Shown here: positions 15,003 to 21,318 of the stretch, one piece after another | Position numbering within the stretch: the stretch's first letter is position 1 | Layout: the number at the start of each line of letters is the position of its first letter | From: Kaftiobacterium sp035693805 | Lineage (GTDB): Bacteria > Sysuimicrobiota > Sysuimicrobiia > Sysuimicrobiales > Kaftiobacteriaceae | Direction of reading: 5' to 3' | NCBI GenBank assembly: GCA_035693805.1 | Contig: DASSGA010000074.1 | Span: forward strand, 1-25,603 | Length of the DNA: 25,603 bases | The notes under the pieces: generated by a model | The model's database searches: none | What the model was told of the DNA's origin: nothing | Seen by the model: only the letters and a program-made list of their open reading frames with translations | Program-made: the position numbers and the translations under genes

Positions 15003-16895
15003 CTACCGCGGGGGCGGTTCGCTCAGCTGGGTGCGCGGAGGGACCCGCAGGTACCACAGTGTTTGCGCGGCGACCTCACGGAATACGGGTGCCGCGACCG
15101 CGCTGCCGTAGTAGGCGCCCAGCGGCTCGTCCAATATCACGAGGATGGCGAGCGCCGGCCGGTCGGCCGGGACCAGCCCCAGGAACGAGGCCACGAAGCG
15201 CTGTGAATCGTAGCCACCGCCGGGCGCGGGCTTCTGCGACGTCCCGGTCTTCCCCGCGACCGGATATCCCTCGATCCGGGCCAGCGCCCCGGTGCCCTCC
15301 TCGACCGCCGTCGTCATCATGCGGAGCACGGCGCGGGCGCTCTCGGCACTGACCGCGCGCCTGCCGGTCTGCCCGCTCGTGACGGAGGTCGTACGCCCCT
15401 GCCGGTCGCGCACGCCCCGCACCGCGTGTGGGCGAACGAGCAGCCCGTTGTTGCCCAGCGCCGAGGCCGCGGTGAGCAGCTGCAGCGGGGTCACCGAGAT
15501 GCCCTGGCCGAAGGCGATGGTCTGCAGCCGGGGTGAGACCCATTCTGCGGGGGAGCGGACCAGGCCCGCCACCTCCCCGGGAAGGTCGACGCGCGAGGGC
15601 GTCCCGAACCCGAAGGCCCTGGTGTAGCGGTAGAAGACCGAGCGGCCCAGGCGCATGGCAACCTGTGCGGCACCGACGTTGGACGAGTGTGTGAGGATGC
15701 CGCCGAGCGCCACCCAGCCGTGCTTCTTCCCATTGGCGTTGCGGATGACGCGGTCGCCGGCCTTCAGGAATCCGGGGTCGAAGAACTTCTGCTCAGCGTC
15801 GACCAGGCGGGAATCCAAGGCCGCGGCGGCCAGGAACACTTTGAAGGTGGACCCCGGCTCGTAGACCTCACCGACGGCGCGGTTCATCCAGAGGTCCGGG
15901 CGCGCGCGTGTGCCGGTGTTCGGATCGAAGACGGGGCGCAGAGCGAGGGCCAGGATCTCGCCGGTCCGCACGTCCATCACGGCCACCGTGCCGGTGCGCG
16001 CGTGCGTGCGGGCCATGGCGGCATCGAGCTCCCGCTCCGTGATGTGCTGGATGACCTGGTCGATGGTGAGGAGGAGGTCCGAGCCGTCGACGGGATCCAC
16101 CGCGGTGCGCTGGGTCTCGACGAGGACGCGTCCCATCCCGTCATGCGCGGCGATCGCCTCTCCAGCCTTGCCCCGGAGCGTGGAGTCGTAGGTGAGCTCG
16201 ACGCCGGCCAGACCCTGATTGTCGATGCCGACGAATCCGAGGAGGTGTGCCGCCAGGACCCCGTTGGGGTACGCCCGCTGGTCCTCGGAGCGGAAGCCGA
16301 TCTGGTCGCCGAGGCGCAGCGCCTTGATCCGGGCGACGACGCCGGCGGGAACCTTGCGCGCCAGCCAGGCGAAGTAGCGGCCTCGCGCGAGGCGCGCCAG
16401 GACGTCGTCTTCGTCGAGACCCAGGATGGGCGCCACCTGCGCGGCAAACCGCGCGCGGTCCTCGATTGCGCTGGGCACGGCGTAGATGCTGGTGGCCTCG
16501 ACGTTGATGGCCAGCGGCCGGCCGCGCCGGTCGAGGAGCCGGCCGCGGTGGGGCTCGAGAACGATGGTCGCGAGCTGCTGGCGCTGGGCGATCCCGGCGA
16601 GACGCCCGCCGCGCACCACCTGGAGCTGGGTCAGGCGAAACAGTAACGCCGCAAGTGCGCCCATCACCAGGACGGCGAGGACGGCGACGCGGCGGCGGAT
16701 CAGGATACGGTGGTCGGCGTCGAGAGGGCCTACTCCCAGCGGCGGTCGTCGATCCGGTCTTGCGCGTCGTGGACCCGGGCTCGCTCGCGCGGGACGCCCT
16801 CCTGCTCGGCGAGAGCGCGCCGTTCGCGACGCGACTCCTCGGCCTCGACGATCAGGCGCAGGGCTTCTTGCGTGGTCATGGCGTGCCTCCTTCAT
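15003..16895 (-). CDS. ftsI: Septal transpeptidase FtsI (class B PBP); N-terminus uncertain
   Basis: A class B penicillin-binding protein, 630 residues if read from the ATG at 16895, that crosslinks septal peptidoglycan with FtsW. A membrane helix lies at about 70-90, then the dimerisation domain starting HRGRLLDRRGRPLAINVEAT. The transpeptidase domain has SxxK as STFK (near 348), SxN as SSN (near 402) and the KTGT box (near 547). No PASTA domains follow. The first 54 residues are an Arg/Pro/Ala-rich stretch with poor third-position GC, and the overlapping frame (16879-16730) looks like the real coding frame there. Only weak CTG codons could start this frame between 16730 and the membrane helix. 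A one-base deletion near 16730 would fuse both frames into about 625 residues. Confidence 0.9.
   Translation of the reverse strand: MKEARHDHARSPAPDRRGRGVASRTARSRRAGGRPARASPGPRRARPDRRPPLGVGPLDADHRILIRRRVAVLAVLVMGALAALLFRLTQLQVVRGGRLAGIAQRQQLATIVLEPHRGRLLDRRGRPLAINVEATSIYAVPSAIEDRARFAAQVAPILGLDEDDVLARLARGRYFAWLARKVPAGVVARIKALRLGDQIGFRSEDQRAYPNGVLAAHLLGFVGIDNQGLAGVELTYDSTLRGKAGEAIAAHDGMGRVLVETQRTAVDPVDGSDLLLTIDQVIQHITERELDAAMARTHARTGTVAVMDVRTGEILALALRPVFDPNTGTRARPDLWMNRAVGEVYEPGSTFKVFLAAAALDSRLVDAEQKFFDPGFLKAGDRVIRNANGKKHGWVALGGILTHSSNVGAAQVAMRLGRSVFYRYTRAFGFGTPSRVDLPGEVAGLVRSPAEWVSPRLQTIAFGQGISVTPLQLLTAASALGNNGLLVRPHAVRGVRDRQGRTTSVTSGQTGRRAVSAESARAVLRMMTTAVEEGTGALARIEGYPVAGKTGTSQKPAPGGGYDSQRFVASFLGLVPADRPALAILVILDEPLGAYYGSAVAAPVFREVAAQTLWYLRVPPRTQLSEPPPR
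16730..16879 (-). CDS. 49-codon frame with strong RBS: likely true N-terminus of FtsI or a small protein
   Basis: This frame starts MTTQEALRLIVEAEESRRER and ends DDRRWE before a TAG. Its ATG is preceded by AAGGAGG at ideal spacing, one of the best ribosome binding sites in the window. The codons have the G/C-rich third positions of the neighbouring genes, whereas the overlapping ftsI frame does not. The peptide is highly charged and probably helical, as expected for the cytoplasmic tail of a bitopic division protein. Good codon use passes to the ftsI frame exactly at the TAG, so the two are probably one gene split by a one-base indel, real or in the assembly. A free-standing small protein is the alternative. 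Confidence 0.55.
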   Translation of the reverse strand: MTTQEALRLIVEAEESRRERRALAEQEGVPRERARVHDAQDRIDDRRWE

Positions 16896-16904
16896 CCACG
16901 GCCG

Positions 16905-17369
16905 TCAGCGTTCACTGGCGGCTGCCTCACGCCCGAGCAGCAGCGCGCTCACGCGCTGCCACACCGTGGGCCCGCCCACGGCCGGCACCGCCACGGACGG
17001 AGACGGCACGGTCAGCGCGGCCATCTGTGCGGGCGTGGGCCGCACCATCCCGAGCCCACCTCGCGCCGCGCGCTCGATGCGCTCAGGCGACTTCAGCGCG
17101 CTCACCCCAACGACGAGCCTGGCGTTCTCGGCCTGGAGGGAGGCGATCTCTTCGCGGAGCGTGAGGATCGCGTAGCCCGTGCGGGCCGTCGCCGTGCTCT
17201 GGCTCACGTAGGCGAGGGCCGGGACGACGACCAGGAGCGCCGCGACGAGGGCGCGCGTCAGGGGGGTGAAGCGGGCACGCCGCCGCCCCGCGCGGCTGCC
17301 GCGCTCGCGCGCCCCCGGCTCCGGCAGCAGGACCGGGAAGATTCGTGTTCGTGCCGCAACAGCCAGCAT
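16905..17369 (-). CDS. ftsL: FtsL-like bitopic division protein
   Basis: A 154-residue protein with a basic N-terminal tail, one membrane helix at about 38-55 (LTRALVAALLVVVPALAYV), then a coiled-coil-like segment (AILTLREEIASLQAENARL) and SPERIERAARGGLGMVRPTP. The helix, the coiled coil and the ERIERxAxxxLGM motif are the FtsL/DivIC pattern. It probably pairs with FtsQ and activates FtsW-FtsI. The ATG at 17369 has GGGAG upstream, and an in-frame stop lies 12 codons further up. It sits between rsmH and ftsI, the standard ftsL position, and is too diverged for a call on sequence alone. Confidence 0.82.
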   Translation of the reverse strand: MLAVAARTRIFPVLLPEPGARERGSRAGRRRARFTPLTRALVAALLVVVPALAYVSQSTATARTGYAILTLREEIASLQAENARLVVGVSALKSPERIERAARGGLGMVRPTPAQMAALTVPSPSVAVPAVGGPTVWQRVSALLLGREAAASER

Positions 17370-17422
17370 CGCTACTCCCAGGTGACGCTCGTCATCGTCG
17401 CCTCATCGACCTTGCAGGGCGG

Positions 17423-17442
17423 GGCAACCGAGGCCGGTTGCC
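17423..17442. repeat. Perfect 8-bp hairpin in the rsmH-ftsL gap
   Basis: GGCAACCG and CGGTTGCC form a perfect inverted repeat around a 4-base loop. It lies inside a 167 bp gap (17370-17536) with no supportable gene. No T-run follows on either strand, so it is not a standard terminator. It could be an RNA processing or attenuation element, or an operator for ftsL. Nothing else was recognised in the gap. Confidence 0.5.
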
Positions 17443-17536
17443 GGAGGTGCTCAGATGTTGCTGCGGAGGGGATCTTCGGGGTGTGAGTGGAAGTGCGAAG
17501 TCCGACCCCGGTCCGCCCCGCCCCACATCGTTCACG

Positions 17537-18472
17537 TTATGCAGTTGTCACGATCCGTTCCGCCGCGCGGAGCTTCGCGCTTCGCGCGCGCGGGTTGCGC
17601 TGGACTTCCTCGGGGGACGGCAGCACCGGCTTCTTGGTCAGGATCCGCAGCCACTGCTTCCCCCCACACGTGCAGGCGGAGGCCCCGGGTGGGCAGGTGC
17701 ACCCACGGGAGAGGCGCAGGAAGGTGTGTTTGATGGTCCGATCCTCCAGGGAGTGGAATGTCATGGCGCAGAGTCGACCCGCCTCCCGGAGTACCTCCGC
17801 CGCATCTGGTAGAGTCTTTTCAAGGTTCAGCAGTTCGTCGTTCGTGGCGATCCGTAGCGCTTGAAAGGTCCGCGTCGCGGGGTGGATCCCCCGGGGCCAT
17901 TGCCGCCGCGGGATGCTCCCCGCGACGACCTCGGCCAACTCTTGAGTGGTGTGCAGCGGCCGGCTCCCGGCGATCGCGCGCGCGATGCGCCGCGACCACC
18001 GCTCCTCGCCGTACCGCCAGATCAGGTCGGCCAGTTCCCGCTCGCCCAGGCGGTTGACCAGGTCCGCCGCCGTCACCGGCTGGCGCCGGTCCATCCGCAT
18101 GTCGAGCGGACCGGCTTCCTGGAACGAGAACCCGCGCGTTGGGTCCGCGAACTGCATCGAGGAGGCGCCCAGGTCGAACAGTACGCCGTCCACCTGGTCG
18201 AGGCCCAGCGTCCTGAGGACCTCCTTGATCGCCGCGTAGTTCTCGCGCACGAGCACGACCGCCGCGCCGAACCGTGCCAGCCGAGCTGCCGCCGCCTCCA
18301 CGGCGACCTCGTCCCGGTCGATCCCGATCAGGCGCCCGCCGGGGATGATCCGCTCGAGGATCGCCTCGGCGTGTCCTCCGCCCCCGACCGTGGCGTCCAC
18401 GTAGACACCGCCGCGCCGCGGGTTCAACCAGTGCAGTGTCTCATTCAGCAGGACCGGTGTATGCTCCATCAC
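17537..18472 (-). CDS. rsmH: 16S rRNA (cytosine1402-N4)-methyltransferase RsmH
   Basis: A 311-residue SAM-dependent methyltransferase (MraW) acting on C1402 of 16S rRNA. It starts EHTPVLLNETLHWL. The SAM site DATVGGGGHAEAIL is at 26-39, followed by GIDRD. The family motifs GVLFDLGASSMQF, RGFSFQEAGPLDMRMD and, late in the protein, AMTFHSLEDRTIK are all present. The Cys-rich GCTCPPGASACTCGGK and the closing NPRARSAKLRAAER are typical. The start is either the GTG at 18472 or the ATG next to it at 18469. It lies 15 bp after mraZ. Confidence 0.97.
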   Translation of the reverse strand: MMEHTPVLLNETLHWLNPRRGGVYVDATVGGGGHAEAILERIIPGGRLIGIDRDEVAVEAAAARLARFGAAVVLVRENYAAIKEVLRTLGLDQVDGVLFDLGASSMQFADPTRGFSFQEAGPLDMRMDRRQPVTAADLVNRLGERELADLIWRYGEERWSRRIARAIAGSRPLHTTQELAEVVAGSIPRRQWPRGIHPATRTFQALRIATNDELLNLEKTLPDAAEVLREAGRLCAMTFHSLEDRTIKHTFLRLSRGCTCPPGASACTCGGKQWLRILTKKPVLPSPEEVQRNPRARSAKLRAAERIVTTA

Positions 18473-18487
18473 CCCACCGGCCCATGC

Positions 18488-18919
18488 CTAGATGCTCAAG
18501 TCTTCGAGTTCACTCGCCAGGGCCGGTGCCTTGGCCTGGACCTCGGCGATGTAGCGCTTCCAGTTCGCGAGGCCCCAGATCTCCAGCCGGTTGCCCATCC
18601 CGACCACGACGGCCTCACGGTCGATCTTCGCGTACTCCCGCAGGTGCTGCGGGATCGACACCCGTCCTTGCTTATCGAGCTCGATGTCTTCGGCGCTGCT
18701 CAGCATGAACCGCGCGAAGTCGCGCCGGCTCACCGGCAACGCGCGCAGCTTCTTCTCGTTCTTCGCCCACTCCCCGGGCGCGTACACGGCCACGCACTCG
18801 TCGAGGCCGCGCGTCACCACCACGGTGTCCCCGAGGGCGCGCCGGAACTTGGGGGGCAGGACCACCCGCCCTTTGTCGTCCAGGGAATAGTGATGCTCTC
18901 CTCTGAACAAGCTCCCCAC
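18488..18919 (-). CDS. mraZ: Transcriptional regulator MraZ
   Basis: A 143-residue protein with two SpoVT/AbrB-type halves: HHYSLDDKGRVVLPPKFRRA near the start and IELDKQGRVSIPQHLREYA near residue 80. Rings of MraZ bind direct repeats upstream of mraZ and control the dcw cluster in other bacteria. The longest frame starts at GTG 18919 (VGSLFRGEHH). A TTG at 18910 would give the more usual MFRG-type N-terminus and would leave the MraZ boxes wholly upstream of the gene. The promoter itself is not clear. Confidence 0.96.
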   Translation of the reverse strand: MGSLFRGEHHYSLDDKGRVVLPPKFRRALGDTVVVTRGLDECVAVYAPGEWAKNEKKLRALPVSRRDFARFMLSSAEDIELDKQGRVSIPQHLREYAKIDREAVVVGMGNRLEIWGLANWKRYIAEVQAKAPALASELEDLSI

Positions 18920-18954
18920 CGTTCCCCACTTTGTGCCACTTTCTATTCCACCCC
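18913..18954 (-). promoter_or_regulatory. MraZ-box direct repeats upstream of mraZ
   Basis: On the minus strand AAAGTGGCAC, AAAGTGGGGA and ACGGTGGGGA follow each other as three 10 bp units (18942-18913). A fourth GTGG (GGGGTGGAAT) lies 12 bp further up. MraZ is known to bind short GTGG/TGGG repeats at 10 bp period in front of its own gene, in E. coli and in mollicutes (AAAGTG units). The match in sequence, period and place is good. The last unit runs over the GTG start of mraZ. Confidence 0.75.
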
Positions 18955-18981
18955 TGCCCCTGAACTCCTCCTGCTAGACAC

Positions 18982-19008
18982 GGAAATCCCCGGATTTCGG
19001 CCAAAATC
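18982..19008. promoter_or_regulatory. Palindrome cluster in the mraZ upstream region
   Basis: GAAATCC-CC-GGATTTC (18983-18998) is a perfect 7 bp inverted repeat, and a further AAATC at 19004-19008 makes a second, imperfect palindrome with the same GATTT arm around GGCC. It may be an operator for the mraZ promoter. The rest of the 154 bp gap also holds a GGGC-GAAA-GCCC mini-hairpin (19039-19050) just after the flavoprotein gene. That hairpin has no T-run and is a poor terminator. Confidence 0.3.
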
Positions 19009-19073
19009 GCGGAAACGCAAGATACAGGGGAGGAACGCGGGCGAAAGCCCCAGATGTTGCGGCGCGGCGAAGT

Positions 19074-20219
19074 CTAGCCGCCGAACCAGCTCAGCAGACG
19101 CGAGTGCTCGAACTCGATCTTTTGTTGCAGCGCCTGAGCAGACGGCGGCGCGATGGTAATCGCGGGTGCCGGGGAGGCCAGGAAGTGCCCCTGGACCATC
19201 GTCGCCTGGCCGCCGCCGGTCTCGATGAAGCAATAGCCGACGCCGTCGAAGGGCGGAGGCGCGGGAGCCCGCCGCAGTTCGGCGATGATCTGTCCCGCCA
19301 CGACCTTTGCCTGCGATTCGGCGAAGAGGCCGGCTTTGGGCAGCGCCATACCATTCGCGAGCGGGATCTCGTTGACGTCACCGACGGCGAAGACGCCGCT
19401 CGCCGAGGTGCGCAGCGTGCCCGGGTCCACGGCCAGCCATTCCCCGCGCATCTGCAGGCCACTGTCGCGCACGACCGCGGGCGGGCGGTGCGGCGGTACG
19501 CCGATCAGGACGTCCGCGTCGACACGGACGCCGTCTTCGAAGACGAGCGCCGATCCCTCGACACGGGCCACCTTGCGGTTCGGCGTGAACCCGATCCCCC
19601 TGGCCGCGAGCAACCCCTCGACCTGCGCGCAGTTCTGCGGGCCGACGACCGGGAGCGACATCGGCTGTGGCGTGAAGGTCTGGATCTGCACGTCCCCGCG
19701 CGTCCCGCGGCGGCGGAGGAGATCGTCCAGCATCATCGCCGCCTCATAGGGCGCCGGCGGGCACTTGTACGGGACTCCGAGGATCGCGATGACGATGCGC
19801 CCGCCCTGGAACTCCCGGATACGCTGGCCCAGGCGCTCCGCGTCTGCCACGCCGTAGAGGTTGTAGACGGCCGGCGAGAACCCGGGCACCAGATCCGGCC
19901 GGGGCTCCGCGCCCAGGGCGATGATGAGGTAGTCGAACGGCACGGCACCCGCGTCCGTGCGCACGGTGCGCCCCCGGACGTCGATGGCCTGCACCGTGGC
20001 CTGGCGGATCTCGACGGCGCTCGCCTGCAGGGCGGCGAGCTGCCGCTCCCCGTCCCGCCGCGTGGCGCCGCCGGTGACCATCCACAGCATGCGCAGGCCC
20101 ATCATGAAGACCGGCGCCCGCTCGACCAGCGTGATCGTGTGCTCGCGCGCGACCCCGCGGCCGAGCTCGACCGCCGCGGTGATCCCTCCAAAGCCGCCGC
20201 CCAGGATGACGATCTTCAC
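19074..20219 (-). CDS. Sulfide:quinone-oxidoreductase-like FAD-dependent dehydrogenase
   Basis: A 381-residue flavoprotein of the disulfide reductase superfamily. The FAD Rossmann motif ILGGGFGGITAAVELG is at 5-20. FDYLIIALGAEPRPDL is at 96-110, and the second FAD motif, SGVFAVGDVNEIPLANGM, at 274-291. GVPYKCPPAPYEAAMMLDD (148-166) is the signature around a redox Cys shared by sulfide:quinone reductase and flavocytochrome c sulfide dehydrogenase. Cysteines are at 153, 197 and 330, the last in GYCFIETGGG. No transmembrane helix is seen; the end FEHSRLLSWFGG may be amphipathic and membrane-associated. The substrate is not proven, and a generic NADH or quinone reductase is possible. The start is a GTG overlapping the upstream stop (GTGA). 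Confidence 0.82.
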   Translation of the reverse strand: MKIVILGGGFGGITAAVELGRGVAREHTITLVERAPVFMMGLRMLWMVTGGATRRDGERQLAALQASAVEIRQATVQAIDVRGRTVRTDAGAVPFDYLIIALGAEPRPDLVPGFSPAVYNLYGVADAERLGQRIREFQGGRIVIAILGVPYKCPPAPYEAAMMLDDLLRRRGTRGDVQIQTFTPQPMSLPVVGPQNCAQVEGLLAARGIGFTPNRKVARVEGSALVFEDGVRVDADVLIGVPPHRPPAVVRDSGLQMRGEWLAVDPGTLRTSASGVFAVGDVNEIPLANGMALPKAGLFAESQAKVVAGQIIAELRRAPAPPPFDGVGYCFIETGGGQATMVQGHFLASPAPAITIAPPSAQALQQKIEFEHSRLLSWFGG

Positions 20220-21202
20220 AGCTCGATCTCCCGTCCCACCCCGCGCTCGCGGGCCCGCCGGTAGACGTGCGCGGCCGTCGCCACGTCTTCGACCGCCATG
20301 CCGAGCGACTTGAACAGGGTGATGTCCTGCGGCGAGGTCCGGCCCGGCACCGTGCCCGCCAATACCTCACCGATCTCTCCCTTGATGTGCGACTCGTCGA
20401 TCGCGCCTTCCTTCAACGGATGGAGGAGGTCCCCGGATTCCGCAAGCGCCCCCGCGCGCGAGTCGACGAAGACGCGCGAGCGCGCCACCGCGTACGTGTC
20501 GAGCTCGCGCCAGTCCGGGCGGGGCGCGCCCACCGCGGTGACGTGCGCGCCCGCGGAGAGCCACCGCCCCTCGAGCACGGGGACGGGTGATGACGTCGCC
20601 GTCACGATGAGATCGGCGCCGCGGACCGCCTCCTGCGCCGTCCCGCACGCGGTGACGTGGAGGCCGCGAGCCCCCAGCCCGCGCACGAACGCATCACGGT
20701 GCGCTGCGGTGCGCGACCAGACCCGCACCTCCCGGAGTGGTCTGACCAGGCGCAGCGCCTCCAGATGGCTGCGGGCCTGCACGCCGGATCCGAGCAAGGC
20801 GAGCACGCCCGCCTCCATCCGGGCCAGAGCCTTCGCCGCGGCGGCCGAGGTGGCCGCCGTGCGCATCTCCGTGATGAGGCGACCGTCCATGATGGCCAGC
20901 AGCGCCCCGGTCTCTGTGTCCCAGAGGAGGATGACCGCCATGTGCGTGGGCAGGTCGCGGTCCGCGTTGCGCGGGTAGAAGGTGACGACTTTCGCGCCGA
21001 GGGCTTCCGCCGAGCCGCCGCGCACGTGCGCCGGCATGAGGCCGAGGTATCCACCGTGCGGCTCAACGACCAGGGCCTGGCGGACCGGCTGCAGGACAGC
21101 TCCCGCGGAGAAGGCGGCCAGGGCCTGTTCCATGATGACGATCGCGGCGTCCATGGGGAGCAGCGAGGCCACATCGGATTCCGTCAGCAGCGTCACCGTC
21201 AC
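20216..21202 (-). CDS. Ornithine cyclodeaminase/mu-crystallin family enzyme
   Basis: A 328-residue NAD(P)-dependent enzyme of the family that includes ornithine cyclodeaminase, alanine dehydrogenase and pyrroline-2-carboxylate reductase. The substrate-side motifs are ALGAKVVTFYPRN and MDGRLITEMRTAATSA. The nucleotide-binding Rossmann turn is ALLGSGVQARSHLEAL. It ends with the typical DITLFKSLGMAVEDVATA. The exact substrate cannot be told from sequence. The start is GTG 21202, with a second GTG two codons on; GATGGGG lies just upstream. It is divergent from the acyl-CoA synthetase gene across 116 bp in which no clear promoter was seen, and is coupled to the flavoprotein gene by a 4 bp overlap. 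Confidence 0.92.
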   Translation of the reverse strand: MTVTLLTESDVASLLPMDAAIVIMEQALAAFSAGAVLQPVRQALVVEPHGGYLGLMPAHVRGGSAEALGAKVVTFYPRNADRDLPTHMAVILLWDTETGALLAIMDGRLITEMRTAATSAAAAKALARMEAGVLALLGSGVQARSHLEALRLVRPLREVRVWSRTAAHRDAFVRGLGARGLHVTACGTAQEAVRGADLIVTATSSPVPVLEGRWLSAGAHVTAVGAPRPDWRELDTYAVARSRVFVDSRAGALAESGDLLHPLKEGAIDESHIKGEIGEVLAGTVPGRTSPQDITLFKSLGMAVEDVATAAHVYRRARERGVGREIEL

Positions 21203-21318
21203 AACCCCATCTTCGGGACGTCACCGCGGGGTGTCAAGCGCGCACACAGGCGCGCACGCACAGGAGGGTGCCTCACAACCGCGAAGAACACGGCACTTCC
21301 CCCAGGAAGGAGCCACCG

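Noticed and set aside
17451..17528. A 25-codon frame in the rsmH-ftsL gap on the minus strand
   Set aside because: No ribosome binding site, unconvincing codons, and it is short enough to be chance.
21203..21318. Divergent promoter between the mu-crystallin-family gene and the acyl-CoA synthetase gene
   Set aside because: A promoter must exist nearby, but no -35/-10 pair or operator could be recognised, so none is annotated.
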